Shown here piece after piece: positions 1-9,518 of a stretch of DNA of 64,000 nucleotides (the stretch's first letter is position 1; each line of letters starts with the position of its first letter). The stretch is from Heyndrickxia sp050281185 (GTDB lineage: Bacteria; Bacillota; Bacilli; Bacillales; Bacillaceae_C): assembly GCF_050281185.1 (NCBI RefSeq), contig NZ_JBNNWS010000003.1, positions 258,916 to 322,915 of the forward strand. The letters are read 5' to 3'. The position numbers and the translations under genes are program-made. The notes below the pieces were generated by a model. The model searched no databases. It was not told the origin of the DNA and saw only the letters and a list, made by a program, of their open reading frames with translations.

Positions 1-63
1 GCCAAAAAACTAGGAATCTCAAGAGTCAGCCTCTACAAAAAAATGAAAGAATACAATATTTAG
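1..63 (+). CDS. C-terminal end of a Fis-type HTH regulator (partial)
   Basis: The window opens inside a reading frame that ends with TAG at 61-63. The 20 visible residues (AKKLGISRVSLYKKMKEYNI) match the second half of the Fis-type (HTH_8) helix-turn-helix that closes sigma-54-dependent enhancer-binding proteins. The rest of the protein lies to the left of the window, so its sensor domain and target are unknown. A Fis-family protein without the AAA+ domain is the main alternative. Confidence 0.7.
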   Translation, partial: AKKLGISRVSLYKKMKEYNI

Positions 64-89
64 GGACGGAGGGACAGGTCCCTTGTCCC
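63..89. repeat. REP-like palindrome, with a degenerate copy at 253-280
   Basis: The unit starts with GGGACGGAGGG and ends with CCCTTGTCCC. It begins at the last base of the upstream stop codon. A second, degraded copy (GGGACACGGGACCTGTCC...) lies at 253-280. Nothing else is recognisable in the 64-387 gap, which separates two converging genes. Confidence 0.75.
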
Positions 90-387
90 ACTCCAGTGGA
101 TTGGATTTCTTGGGCAATGATTACTCTTGATTTATACTAATAGCGGGAACTCGTCCTTCCAACTTCATGCTTAAATAGAAAAGCCCTGATGAAGTTAGTC
201 CTTCCCAGAGCTCGTTTATTACAAATCTTTCAAATACCTAAGAAAATTTTCTGGGACACGGGACCTGTCCACCTGTACCTACACCAACATCAAAATGAAT
301 AGCTGAGCAAAGACTTTCTAATACTTTTTCCATTTATGTTTTTGAATAATTGATAATTCCAAAAATCCCCCTTATACTAATAAACTA

Positions 388-1998
388 CTAATTAGTGTCC
401 CTTCCCTTTTCAAATACTACCTTCCCTGCGATAATCGTCTTCTCGACTTTTGTAGTCAGTAATTCATCAGGGTGTTCAAGTTCAAAAATGTTCTTGGAGA
501 ATACCGTCATATCTGCGAATTTCCCTCGGGATATTGTTCCTTTAAATTGTTCTTCATTTGTTGCATAAGCACCACCTACCGTAAAGAGTCTAACTGCTTC
601 ATCCATCGTTAATTTTTCAGATGGATTCCAGCCATCATGACTTTGTCCGGGTGCTTTTCTTGTAACTGCTGCGTGAATTCCTAGTAATGGATCAATTGGT
701 TCGACAGGTGCGTCGGAACCTCCGGCACATATGACCCCTGCATCTAATAATGTTTTCCATGCGTAAGAGAGCTTAATCCGTGATTCTCCCAATCTTTCTT
801 GAACCCATGGAAAATCTCCAACAATAAATCTTGGCTGAATGTCTACAATGCGGTTCGGTGAAACCAGTCGTGGAATCAAATCTTCGCGAAGGACTTGAGC
901 ATGAATCAATCGATCTCGATAGGATACTGCTGGAAATTGATCCAAAATATTTAGTACATTTTCAAGAGCCAGATCCCCAATGGTATGAACAGCAATCGGC
1001 ATCGAAAGTTTCCTAGCTTCATGGACGATAGAATATAATGTTGCTTGGTCCATCATTGCATCTCCAACTCTTGTAGGATCATCATGATATGGACTTGATA
1101 AAAGAGCTGTTCTCCGCCCTAATGCTCCATCTGCAAAGATCTTTACCGCTCCAATTTGTAAATACTCATTCCCATAACCTGCATACATTCCACTTTCCCA
1201 GAGATCCTTCATATACATATAATCTATTAAAAGATTGCATCTTAACCCCAGCTTCTCCTGATTAATTAATTCATCATAAATTTGATAGGTTTGATAGAAT
1301 CCGTTTAAGAACGTAGGATCGTTCGTATGGGCACTTGTCAATCCTTTTTCCATCGTAAAATGCACAGCTTGCCGTACAGCATGTTTTATTTCAGAATAAG
1401 ATTTTTCTGGAATATATTTTTTAACAAGCTCAGAAGCTGACTCTAATAATAATCCATTTGGCTTACCAGTTCGCTCATCGAGTACAACTGTCCCTCCTTC
1501 TGGGACCGCCATGGAAGGTTGATACCCGCATATTTCTAAGGCTTTACTATTTACTAGAGCAGCATGACAACAAATTCTTTGAATAAATAAAGGGCAATGT
1601 GGTGCAACATAGTCCAACTCTTCAATAGTCGGGATTGTGGAATCAGTAAATAAGTTTTCATCCCAGCCTCGTCCTATGAGCCATTCATCTGGACGAAGTG
1701 TACTCGCTCTTTCTTTTATTTTCTCTAGCATTTCCTTTTTAGACTGGACTCCTGTGACATCCACATTCAAAAAATTCATAGCCACTCCACCAATATGTAC
1801 ATGACTCTCAATCAACCCTGGAGTCACCGTCTTTCCTTGTAAATCAATTACCTCCGTATCAGCTCTTCCCCACTGAAGCATCATATCTGCCATCGTTCCC
1901 ATATCTATAAATCTGCCATCCCTAACCACAATAGACTGAACCATGGGATGTATCTTATCCATTGTATAGATCAGACCGTTCGTATAAATTGTTGTCAA
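388..1998 (-). CDS. YtcJ-like amidohydrolase (amidohydrolase 3 family)
   Basis: The 536-residue protein has the metal-dependent amidohydrolase fold of the YtcJ group. An N-terminal beta-sandwich strand precedes the metal-binding HVH (His66, His68). An HAQVLRED segment lies in mid-protein and GGSDAPVEPIDP near residue 425. A C-terminal GKFADMTVFS...I-AGKVVFE segment completes the composite domain. Length is normal for the family. The start is TTG at 1998, preceded by AAAGGAG about 7 nt upstream; no nearby ATG has a site. Family members hydrolyse amides or cyclic amides, but the substrate cannot be read from sequence. It stands alone, with no operon partner. Confidence 0.8.
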   Translation of the reverse strand: MTTIYTNGLIYTMDKIHPMVQSIVVRDGRFIDMGTMADMMLQWGRADTEVIDLQGKTVTPGLIESHVHIGGVAMNFLNVDVTGVQSKKEMLEKIKERASTLRPDEWLIGRGWDENLFTDSTIPTIEELDYVAPHCPLFIQRICCHAALVNSKALEICGYQPSMAVPEGGTVVLDERTGKPNGLLLESASELVKKYIPEKSYSEIKHAVRQAVHFTMEKGLTSAHTNDPTFLNGFYQTYQIYDELINQEKLGLRCNLLIDYMYMKDLWESGMYAGYGNEYLQIGAVKIFADGALGRRTALLSSPYHDDPTRVGDAMMDQATLYSIVHEARKLSMPIAVHTIGDLALENVLNILDQFPAVSYRDRLIHAQVLREDLIPRLVSPNRIVDIQPRFIVGDFPWVQERLGESRIKLSYAWKTLLDAGVICAGGSDAPVEPIDPLLGIHAAVTRKAPGQSHDGWNPSEKLTMDEAVRLFTVGGAYATNEEQFKGTISRGKFADMTVFSKNIFELEHPDELLTTKVEKTIIAGKVVFEKGRDTN

Positions 1999-2189
1999 TT
2001 AAATTTCTCCTTTCCAAAGTTCTCTCAGCTGGCTATGAGGTACTCCTCTTTGAGCGTCAGCTAGATTAAAATACACATATATTACCCTTCATACAATTTC
2101 GAAACCATCAATTGAGGGACACTATAAAAAGCTCCAAGCCCTATATATAGTTAATTCTCTCTGAATTGGAAAATTCCCTTTTTAAAAAT

Positions 2190-2210
2190 GGGACGCGGCT
2201 CCATCGTCCC
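2190..2210. repeat. Shortened REP-like palindrome
   Basis: GGGACGCGGCTCCATCGTCCC keeps both outer arms of the 27-bp repeat but has lost most of the core. It lies in the gap 1999-2349, which otherwise holds only a terminator. Confidence 0.6.
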
Positions 2211-2251
2211 ACGCTTCATTTTTCCACTAGAAAGAGCTCCATACATAAACG

Positions 2252-2290
2252 AAAAGCTCTGAGAAAAATCTTCTCAGAGCCTTTTTATTC
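2252..2290 (-). terminator. Rho-independent terminator downstream of ydbST
   Basis: GCTCTGAGAA and TTCTCAGAGC form a 10-bp stem, with T-rich sequence on both sides, so it could work in both directions. It is placed to end the minus-strand ydbS-ydbT transcript. Confidence 0.7.
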
Positions 2291-2325
2291 ATGTATTTCC
2301 TTCCGAAAATCCTGAAAGCAATAGC

Positions 2326-2350
2326 GGGACAAGGGACCGGACCTCTGCCC
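2326..2350. repeat. REP-like palindrome touching the ydbT stop codon
   Basis: GGGACAAGGGACCGGACC...TGCCC is a slightly degraded copy. Its last base is the outer base of the ydbT stop codon. Confidence 0.7.
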
Positions 2351-3849
2351 TATTCAACTTCGATTTCGTTTCTTCTTCCGATATACCATTTGTAAAATGA
2401 GACAGCCAGTTCCACTGGGACATCTGCTAACTTGGCATGATGTACGGGTTTGGCGCGATTGACGGTTTCAACGGATGCTAGACCGAGCAATTTCTGAAAG
2501 ATACCGCGGGTTACGCTTACTTCAATGACCTTATCCCGTTTTGAAAGGAATAAAGTTGTTGTGAAACTACCTGTTTTGAATTGAATGAACTGTTGATTGA
2601 TCGTGTATCGTGTAAAGAAGAAACTAAGTAATCGGATTCCACCGATGATAATTAGTAATATTGCGGAGATGATCCACCAAGCCTGCTCCACTCCAAAAAT
2701 CGTCGGCTTGAAATAAAATAGAACAGCTGTTGCAATAATCCATATCCAACTTGGCTTAAGCATACGAACCCATAAGGATAGTTTAGGAAGACAAGACATT
2801 TTTTTAGTAACCTCATAAGACGGCAAGATTTCGGAAATCATTTCATATGCATGCCTTACAGGTAAAAAAGGATACAGTGAATTAATTTCAAGCTTTTCCT
2901 CCTCGGAGCTTAAATTACCTGCACTGATTAGTTTTACTTCGGCGAGCCCTAGGATACGCTTCATAATTGACTGTGTAATTTCAATCCCTTGAACTCTTTC
3001 CTTTGAAATTGAAAAAGAAGTTTCATCGATTACACCTTTTACAATATAGATACGATCAGTGTCCGAAGAGATTTCATATTTCCCATATTTTATAAATGTT
3101 CGAATGATCCCGAAAGCAATAGAGACAATAAGAAAAATAATGAGAATCAACGTAATAACCCACCAAGAATGGATTATGGATGAGAATATTCCTTCTGCTT
3201 CTTTTTCCACATGAAAGATATCATTAATCTTTCCATAAATAGAAAGGATTATAGGGATCAGAAGAAGAAAGCTAAACGAGGTAAAGGAAGCTTTTAATGT
3301 ATCCTTTGTCGTTGGCTTAAAATGAATGACCCGCTTCGACTTTTCCGTCTCTGTGTGAATGATAGGAGAAACTGACTCTTTTTCCTCATCACTCGAACCT
3401 ATTTCATTAGGATTTGTCACATGATCTTCCATTCTATCTGCTTCAATTCGAGATATTACTTCAAAATCAATCGTAGCATCGTCCCCCGCCATCCCTGTTT
3501 CAAAACGGAGAGAAGTCACTTGAAAAATCCGATGAAATAAAGATGTTCGACGGTTTACATTTTGAATTTTAGAAAATGGAATAGTTTGCTTAGATTTTGT
3601 AAAAATTCCTTTATAAATATGAAAGGAAGTATCATCTAGCTTATATTTATGGGTAAGCCATCTCATAACAAAATAAACAATGCTAATCACAAAAACTAGA
3701 AGAAAAGCGATTCTTCCATACTTGATGAAATGTGATTTAGAGCCATATTTGATTACGAATAAAAATAAAAAGAAAAAAAATGAATTCTTCACTAAGCTTC
3801 CTAAATCAAAGAGAATATTTAGTGGATGGTATCGTTTTGCTTCCGTCAT
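2350..3849 (-). CDS. ydbT: YdbT-like membrane protein with bacterial PH (bPH2) domains
   Basis: The 499-residue protein alternates membrane helices (near residues 15-35, 45-65, 190-210, 230-255 and 365-410) with soluble blocks typical of the bPH2/DUF304 fold, for example YKLDDTSFHIYKGIFTKSKQ and YEISSDTDRIYIVKG. B. subtilis YdbT has the same layout. Its ATG overlaps the ydbS stop (ATGA), so the two are translationally coupled. In B. subtilis the pair is linked to resistance to certain antimicrobial peptides; the molecular function is not settled. A charged, low-complexity insert (near residues 140-170) separates two bPH2 units. Confidence 0.8.
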   Translation of the reverse strand: MTEAKRYHPLNILFDLGSLVKNSFFFFLFLFVIKYGSKSHFIKYGRIAFLLVFVISIVYFVMRWLTHKYKLDDTSFHIYKGIFTKSKQTIPFSKIQNVNRRTSLFHRIFQVTSLRFETGMAGDDATIDFEVISRIEADRMEDHVTNPNEIGSSDEEKESVSPIIHTETEKSKRVIHFKPTTKDTLKASFTSFSFLLLIPIILSIYGKINDIFHVEKEAEGIFSSIIHSWWVITLILIIFLIVSIAFGIIRTFIKYGKYEISSDTDRIYIVKGVIDETSFSISKERVQGIEITQSIMKRILGLAEVKLISAGNLSSEEEKLEINSLYPFLPVRHAYEMISEILPSYEVTKKMSCLPKLSLWVRMLKPSWIWIIATAVLFYFKPTIFGVEQAWWIISAILLIIIGGIRLLSFFFTRYTINQQFIQFKTGSFTTTLFLSKRDKVIEVSVTRGIFQKLLGLASVETVNRAKPVHHAKLADVPVELAVSFYKWYIGRRNEIEVE

Positions 3850-4343
3850 TGCTCCACTTCCTTTATCTTAGCGAATTGAGCAATTCGATTCCTTAATTCG
3901 AAAGCTACATCTTTTGGCAAAGCAGGGATGGCATGCGATGATCCCATCGTTTCTACGGATACAGAGTATAAGCCATACTTTCTTAACAATGGTCCCTGAT
4001 GGGTTGCGACCGATTGTATTTTAGTCATTGGGACTAGTTGATGCGTTTCATTGATTGCACCTAATTTCAATTTTAAAAACTCCTCGTCCACACCGTAACG
4101 CCAATTTTTATAAAGAAGAAAAGGTTGGATAAAAATAGACCAGACAGCAAAAAGAACAGAAATGATCGTGATCACAATAAGAATCCAACCAATCCACTCT
4201 TTCCATGAATACAAATGGTCCAAATAAAATAAAACCCCAAGCACTATCCAACCAATCAAACACCCAATCGTTTCCCTAATAATCCATACCTTAACCGCAT
4301 CCTTCGACAAACGATTTTGCGGCGAACTAATTTCTAAATACAT
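3846..4343 (-). CDS. ydbS: YdbS-like PH-domain membrane protein
   Basis: The 165-residue protein has two membrane helices (about residues 28-50 and 55-78) followed by one bPH2 domain (YGVDEEFLKLKLGAINETHQ). I start it at ATG 4343, which has AGGAG 7 nt upstream. A longer frame to 4397 would read through the palindromic repeat at 4360-4386 and encode repeat-derived residues, so that extension is rejected. It is the first gene of the ydbS-ydbT operon. Confidence 0.8.
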   Translation of the reverse strand: MYLEISSPQNRLSKDAVKVWIIRETIGCLIGWIVLGVLFYLDHLYSWKEWIGWILIVITIISVLFAVWSIFIQPFLLYKNWRYGVDEEFLKLKLGAINETHQLVPMTKIQSVATHQGPLLRKYGLYSVSVETMGSSHAIPALPKDVAFELRNRIAQFAKIKEVEQ

Positions 4344-4359
4344 TAAATCACTCCTAAAT

Positions 4360-4386
4360 GGGACAGAGGGTCTGGTCCCTTGTCCC
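4360..4386. repeat. REP-like palindrome in the ydbS leader
   Basis: GGGACAGAGGGTCTGGTCCC then TTGTCCC. It sits just upstream of the ydbS ribosome binding site, one of few copies at the 5' end of a gene. No gene is seen from 4387 to 4791. Confidence 0.85.
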
Positions 4387-4791
4387 AGTTTCAACAAAAC
4401 TCAAAATAAGATTGTCCCTTCCAATTACTACGTACTTTAGTAGAGAAAGGTTCCATATGTTGCTAGCTTCTTGTGAGAAAGTTGGGATACCACAACAGGT
4501 TTGAGATCGTTATGAAATTTATCTAGTTTCACTCCATATTTAATCTTTTAAATAATACAATAAAAATTTATTTTCAAATAGTATTTAATAGGAGCTTATG
4601 CTTGCTCTTAATTTTCCATAGATTATGTGCTTTATAGTCTCACAAGAACAGGTTACGGGTCTTAAATTATTTTAGGTATATAAAGCAAGACAGACAAAAA
4701 AGAGAACAACTACACCAATGGTCCTTCTTCTTCAGAATATTATATTTAACAATGGGTATTTAAACATCCCAAAAATTGTGTTTACTAAAGT

Positions 4792-4818
4792 GGGACACTG
4801 GACCTGACCCTTTGTCCC
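4792..4818. repeat. REP-like palindrome upstream of the guaC promoter
   Basis: GGGACACTGGACCTGACCC then TTTGTCCC. The core is in the opposite orientation to the copy at 4360. It ends 4 bp before the guaC -35 box. Confidence 0.85.
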
Positions 4819-4822
4819 TTGA

Positions 4823-4901
4823 TTGACATACTGATAAAAATAATATACATTAATAATATACGAACGTTTTTAACTATGTTATATTTAATATTCGTGTTTA
4901 G
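4823..4901 (+). promoter_or_regulatory. guaC promoter with an inverted PurBox pair
   Basis: TTGACA (4823-4828), a 17-bp spacer and TACATT (4846-4851) form a sigma-A promoter. Two PurBox-like cores face each other: CGAAC at 4861-4865 and ATTCG at 4890-4894, with 24 nt between them. guaC belongs to the known B. subtilis PurR regulon, whose operators are paired inverted CGAA-core boxes. The pair here overlaps the start of transcription. Confidence 0.7.
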
Positions 4902-4912
4902 GAGTGTAATTC

Positions 4913-5896
4913 ATGGAAAATGTGTTTGATTACGAAGATATTCAATTAATTCCGGCTAAATGTGTGGTAAGAAGCCGATCTGAATGTGATACAACTGTGA
5001 CCTTAGGTGGACATAAATTTAAGCTGCCAGTAGTGCCTGCAAATATGCAGACAATAATAGACGAAAAAGTTGCTATATATTTAGCAGAAAATGGTTACTT
5101 TTATATTATGCATCGCTTTCAACCAGAAAAACGAGTTGAGTTTATTAAGGACATGCAATCACGTGGATTAATCGCATCTATTAGTGTTGGAGTAAAAGAG
5201 GAAGAATATCATTTTATACAACAATTAGCTGATGAACAGCTTACACCTGAATTCATTACGATTGATATTGCACATGGTCATTCCAATGCAGTGATCGAAA
5301 TGATTCAGCATATTAAGAAACACTTACCTAATAGTTTTGTTATTGCAGGGAATGTTGGAACTCCAGAAGCCGTAAGGGAATTAGAAAATGCGGGTGCGGA
5401 TGCAACAAAAGTAGGCATTGGGCCAGGAAAAGTGTGTATTACAAAAATTAAAACTGGCTTTGGAACAGGCGGCTGGCAATTAGCAGCATTAAGATGGTGT
5501 GCTAAAGCCGCAAGTAAACCGATTATTGCTGATGGCGGTATTCGTACACATGGCGATATCGCGAAATCCATTCGATTTGGAGCATCAATGGTTATGATTG
5601 GTTCTCTATTTGCTGGACATGAAGAATCTCCTGGTGAAACCATTGAAAAAGACGGAAAGCTTTATAAAGAATACTTTGGTTCCGCTTCAGAATTCCAAAA
5701 AGGTGAAAGAAAAAATGTCGAAGGCAAGAAAATGTTTGTGGAACATAAAGGCTCAATAACAGACACCTTGATTGAAATGGAACAAGATCTTCAATCCTCC
5801 ATTTCCTATGCAGGCGGAAACAAATTAGATGCCATTCGTAATGTAGACTATGTTGTTGTAAAAAACTCAATCTTTAATGGAGATCGGGTATATTAA
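4913..5896 (+). CDS. guaC: GMP reductase GuaC
   Basis: The 327-residue protein reduces GMP to IMP with NADPH, returning guanine nucleotides to the purine pool. It is an IMPDH/GMPR-type TIM barrel without CBS domains. GNVGTPE, the catalytic loop GIGPGKVCITK with Cys175, and ADGGIRTHGDIAKSIRFGA for phosphate binding are visible. Length is normal. ATG is preceded by AGGAG. It stands alone behind a PurR-type promoter, as in B. subtilis. This is GMP reductase rather than IMP dehydrogenase because of the short length, the lack of CBS domains and the KVCITKIKTGFG active-site loop. Confidence 0.93.
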   Translation: MENVFDYEDIQLIPAKCVVRSRSECDTTVTLGGHKFKLPVVPANMQTIIDEKVAIYLAENGYFYIMHRFQPEKRVEFIKDMQSRGLIASISVGVKEEEYHFIQQLADEQLTPEFITIDIAHGHSNAVIEMIQHIKKHLPNSFVIAGNVGTPEAVRELENAGADATKVGIGPGKVCITKIKTGFGTGGWQLAALRWCAKAASKPIIADGGIRTHGDIAKSIRFGASMVMIGSLFAGHEESPGETIEKDGKLYKEYFGSASEFQKGERKNVEGKKMFVEHKGSITDTLIEMEQDLQSSISYAGGNKLDAIRNVDYVVVKNSIFNGDRVY

Positions 5897-5922
5897 TCGG
5901 GACTAAAGACCGGACCATTAGT

Positions 5923-5947
5923 GGGACAGAGGGTCCGGTCTATTGTC
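5923..5947. repeat. REP-like palindrome downstream of guaC
   Basis: GGGACAGAGGGTCCGGTC then TATTGTC; the right arm is degraded. A half copy (GGGACTAAAGACCGGACC) precedes it at about 5899-5916. Nothing further is recognised up to 6242. Confidence 0.7.
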
Positions 5948-6242
5948 TTTTTTTGGGGGAAGGCATTTAAAACTACATTTACTCTTGTAAAGTCCAATAC
6001 AAAATATTATATTTACTCTCTTACAATTTTAATGGTCATTTAACTATTCGATGGTAGCATCGTTACCATTAAAACCTGATCCTAAGATACATACATATTT
6101 ATTATAAATACATAAATTTTAATAGTGCAAAGAAAAAGAAGTACATCTCACCATTAAACTGCAAAGTATTCTCCTTCTACTATATATTTCAGCCCGTTAA
6201 TAAATTGTGAAATTGACAGTCACCCCTCCATTACCCACAAAG

Positions 6243-6911
6243 TTATCTTGGTGCTCGATATCCTGCAGCCTCAGCTTCTTTAGTTGAACAAAACCATTGG
6301 ACTACATTCTTTGTTCGGTTATAATATCGACTCCCTGGTACATGGTAGATACCATTTACACTTCCTTTTATATCACAAGCAGCAGACACAGAAGTAGATG
6401 TATTTTCAGAACTATTATTCGAACTTTTTGTTGCAATGTTAGAGCTAGAACTGACATTTCCTGTTGAATGTTCGGCCTGTAACTTGCTTTTTAAGTTATT
6501 GTTATTCTCTTTTAACTTTTTGGTCTTTTCACGTAATACACTTATTTCTTTTTTTAATGAACCATTGTCAATTTTAAGCTGTTCATTTTCTTTTTTCACA
6601 ATTTCCATCTGGTTAGTTAAATCTTTCAATTGCTCATTATACTTTTTTTCTAACAATGAATTACTTTTATTTAAGGAAGTAATTTTTGCTGCAAGTTGTT
6701 CATTTTCTTTTACGATTACCTGTGTTGTATTTGTCGTATCACTGTTTGAACCACCTATTATTGAAAGAATCATGCCCCCAATGAAGAACGGATAAAATAA
6801 TTTTTTTGATAAGATTTGATCCTTATTCCTTATTTTCCTAATAAAATGAAAAAGTAAATATCCCAATGAATATAGGAATGCTAAAACCCCTAATACTAAT
6901 AACGCTTCCAA
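6243..6911 (-). CDS. Membrane-anchored coiled-coil protein with a C-terminal 'sunset'-type module
   Basis: The 222-residue protein has two N-terminal hydrophobic segments (residues 1-20 and 40-56). A long coiled coil rich in K, E, N and L follows (about 65-140), then a Ser/Asn/Thr linker (150-178). The C-terminal block of about 40 residues (CDIKGSVNGIYHVPGSRYYN...EAEAAGYRAPR) resembles the small module NCBI calls the sunset domain, found at the ends of competence proteins and nucleases. The function is unknown. It lies 70 bp downstream of another uncharacterised gene on the same strand. Confidence 0.6.
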   Translation of the reverse strand: MEALLVLGVLAFLYSLGYLLFHFIRKIRNKDQILSKKLFYPFFIGGMILSIIGGSNSDTTNTTQVIVKENEQLAAKITSLNKSNSLLEKKYNEQLKDLTNQMEIVKKENEQLKIDNGSLKKEISVLREKTKKLKENNNNLKSKLQAEHSTGNVSSSSNIATKSSNNSSENTSTSVSAACDIKGSVNGIYHVPGSRYYNRTKNVVQWFCSTKEAEAAGYRAPR

Positions 6912-6981
6912 TCTAACTCCTCCCAGTCTTCATTAATAAAAATGTAGGTTCTTTGTGACAGAGGCTCAAGTTACATACCTC

Positions 6982-7923
6982 TCAAACAACGGAATACCAC
7001 CGATCATCCAAATCAGCTTTTTCTACCTTGCAAACTCCCTGTTCTTTTAGTTGATCCTTAACCATTGAAACATAAGGAAATACCTTTGGTTTTCCAGTAC
7101 TAAAATAACCCCTAAAGTCATGTTGAACAGTATTCAACTCCTGGCAAATTTCCAGTACACTTATGGTCCCGCTATTTTCTAATAAACGAATAATGAAATC
7201 ATGTATTTCTTCCCCTAAAGGAGATCTTATTCTCGGCTTAATGGATAACTTCTTTGGCTCTACTCTTGCTACCTTAATTTTGGGCGCAGATAATGAGTCA
7301 TGTACCGATTTGCCCTCCCTTTTATTTTCCATTCTTGATTTTTTCATTATTTCTAACTCTTTTTCTCTTACTAATCTATGTAGTCTACTCATTTGTCTAT
7401 CTAACAATGGTAATGCTAAAAGGATATGCTCCTGTATATCCTCTGGAATATCTATTTTAAGAGCAATGGCTTTAGTTACTATTGTAGAATCCCATCCATT
7501 TTCCACTTTAAAAAGGATTTCATCTAATTCATAATCAATCCGTTCGAATCCTTTAATAATATCTTTAACTATATTTGAGGGGATACCAGTATGAAACTCA
7601 AAATGATTTTTACCAAATTTTTTTATTTCACCGGTTTCCAAATTTTTTACGATATACTGATAACGAAGTGACATTCCGCATTCACAACAGTATGGGCGGT
7701 TTCCTTGTCCTCCATCGAGAAGATCTATAAATTCCCATTGTTGAATTTCTTTTTCTAGCTCCTGATCTGAACCTGAAAATGTCCCTTTTCCTTTTGCTAA
7801 TTCATTTGAAAATACAGTTCTTTTTCCTCTCTTCATCTTTTCAAGAAGAAATTTACGTGGATTCTCTTCTAAACTACTAAGTAATTTATTTCTCTGCTGT
7901 GAATTAAAAAAAGAATATTCCAT
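6982..7923 (-). CDS. Uncharacterised protein, probably DUF3895-containing
   Basis: The 313-residue soluble protein has a Cys cluster (YCCECGMSLRYQY, residues 78-90) that could bind zinc. It is followed by GEIKKFGKNHFEFHTGIP and, after a basic linker (about 185-225), a C-terminal region EIHDFIIRLLENSG...KPKVFPYVSMVKDQL. I associate the C-terminal part with DUF3895, from memory. The last 75 residues look like a winged-helix-type fold. ATG is preceded by AGGAGGTGA. No partner gene suggests a role. Confidence 0.6.
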   Translation of the reverse strand: MEYSFFNSQQRNKLLSSLEENPRKFLLEKMKRGKRTVFSNELAKGKGTFSGSDQELEKEIQQWEFIDLLDGGQGNRPYCCECGMSLRYQYIVKNLETGEIKKFGKNHFEFHTGIPSNIVKDIIKGFERIDYELDEILFKVENGWDSTIVTKAIALKIDIPEDIQEHILLALPLLDRQMSRLHRLVREKELEIMKKSRMENKREGKSVHDSLSAPKIKVARVEPKKLSIKPRIRSPLGEEIHDFIIRLLENSGTISVLEICQELNTVQHDFRGYFSTGKPKVFPYVSMVKDQLKEQGVCKVEKADLDDRWYSVV

Positions 7924-8118
7924 AAAAAGTCACCTCCTATCAAAATTATAACAAGTTTGTTAATCAATTCTACTATAAAACTGAAAATTCTATCATTTTA
8001 TTGAAATTTAAATGAGAGCTCTAAAGTTTATGGACAGTTGATTTAAAATAATAGTATAGAACAATATACATACAACCATTTGATTTCTTAGTTCGATGGT
8101 GTAAAAAAATTTACATAA

Positions 8119-8145
8119 GAAAAAAAGCCAACAAAAATCGTTGAC
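8119..8145 (-). terminator. Terminator downstream of the RAYT gene
   Basis: On the minus strand GTCAAC-GATTTTT-GTTGGC is followed by TTTTTTT. It lies about 275 bp beyond the transposase stop. The stretch 8146-8419 between them holds no recognisable feature. Confidence 0.6.
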
Positions 8146-8419
8146 TGAATTTGGATCCCGTATTGAATTTTTACTAGCATTAAAACTAAGTAGATACGTA
8201 GTTTGGGCTGTCCCTGACTAATAATAAACTAATTCCAATGATCCTTTCTGCTACTGCACTGTCTATCTATGAAACCCGCTAGAGTCCCCCTCATTAAAAC
8301 AAACAAGTTCATAATACCTATTTTCTATTAAAACGTAAGGCTGATCCTTTTTTCCGCATCCGACTGTTATCCTTTTTTCAAATTACTCTCCAATTTTCCA
8401 AAAGAAATACCTGCCCCTT

Positions 8420-9181
8420 TTACCGAACTCGATCAATCACACTTTTTGAAATGCCTGTTATCCTTGCTAATTGTCTAATTGACACTCCTCTCAACTCTTT
8501 TAACTGCAAAATAACTGCATTTCTTTTGTCCTTATCCAATTGCTGCAAAGTACTTTTATTTACAATTCCCATTTTATCTAGGTAAACCCGAACTTCGTTA
8601 TCAGACATTCTTACTTTTATTTTATCATCCAAACACTGATCATTATTTGACATCAACATATATTCGGTAAACATTTTGATTGCTTGCCCTCTGTCAGGAG
8701 AAAACATGCCGAGTCCTTCATCAACATCTACTAAATCAGCAGTCCCGGTATATTCATGAATACTAGTCCATTTACATTCAAATACATGTTTAGATAAACC
8801 CGCTTTTACCGGGTTTTGGTGTATATATCTCAGAACCCTTAAAAAAGAGCCTTGAGTCTCTACATTTTCACTTCTGAATCGATTTTGAAATAAATGTCCA
8901 CAACGTTCATATTTATTATTATACCAATATACATAACTTACACTAATCCGATTGATAGCTTTCGAAACCGGCTCCTCTGTTTCCTTTATTAATAAGTGCA
9001 CATGATTATCCATGAAACAGTAGCAATAAATTTTGAATTTACTTACAGCTTTATATTTTTTTATCGTTTCTAACATCCTTAGCTTATCTTCATCATCTTC
9101 AAAAATAGTTTGTTTATTAATTCCGCGCAGCATAATGTGATAAATTCCGTTATGACTTTTCTTTCTTGGTAATCTTGGCAT
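8420..9181 (-). CDS. REP-associated tyrosine transposase (RAYT, Y1/HUH family)
   Basis: The 253-residue protein is of the TnpA_REP type, the IS200-related single-domain Y1 transposases that stay single-copy and are thought to spread REP palindromes. The N-terminus MPRLPRKKSHNGIYHIMLRG is characteristic. The HUH motif is MDNHVHLLI (His60, His62) and the catalytic Tyr119 lies in RYIHQNPVKAGL. Residues 229-253 form an HTH-like tail. ATG 9181 follows GAGGTGAT; an upstream frame to 9223 is rejected for lack of a site. No IS ends or target duplication are visible. It shares the window with more than 30 REP-like palindromes; the nearest are at 9519-9576. Confidence 0.88.
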   Translation of the reverse strand: MPRLPRKKSHNGIYHIMLRGINKQTIFEDDEDKLRMLETIKKYKAVSKFKIYCYCFMDNHVHLLIKETEEPVSKAINRISVSYVYWYNNKYERCGHLFQNRFRSENVETQGSFLRVLRYIHQNPVKAGLSKHVFECKWTSIHEYTGTADLVDVDEGLGMFSPDRGQAIKMFTEYMLMSNNDQCLDDKIKVRMSDNEVRVYLDKMGIVNKSTLQQLDKDKRNAVILQLKELRGVSIRQLARITGISKSVIDRVR

Positions 9182-9518
9182 CTGAATCACCTCGAGGGAA
9201 AAATTAAGTTGGGGGTCTTTCACTTGACATCAAAAAATAATAATGTGATAGTTTTTAAAAAGGTTAAGGGGAAAGTAAATTTTCGAACAAAACGAAGTAA
9301 ATTGGAGAACTTCTTGATTTCAAAACTTCCTACATTATAATTTTGAAATACAGGTTCTTGAAAAAATTCTAAAGTTACATTGGGATTTTCGAACTAGGGA
9401 TTTTACTCTTTAAATGATTAGAAGGAACTGTGAGAAGAGGGGAACTCTAAGAGGATTTCCTTAATTATTATTCGATACGTAAACAAAATTTCCTTCTGCA
9501 TTATAAAAAAACTTAAGC
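9182..9518. other. Gap upstream of the RAYT gene
   Basis: No open frame with a ribosome binding site, RNA gene or hairpin stands out in these 337 bases. Confidence 0.5.

Noticed and set aside
4343..4397. Longer N-terminus of YdbS
   Set aside because: It is translated REP sequence, and a good ribosome binding site exists at the internal ATG.
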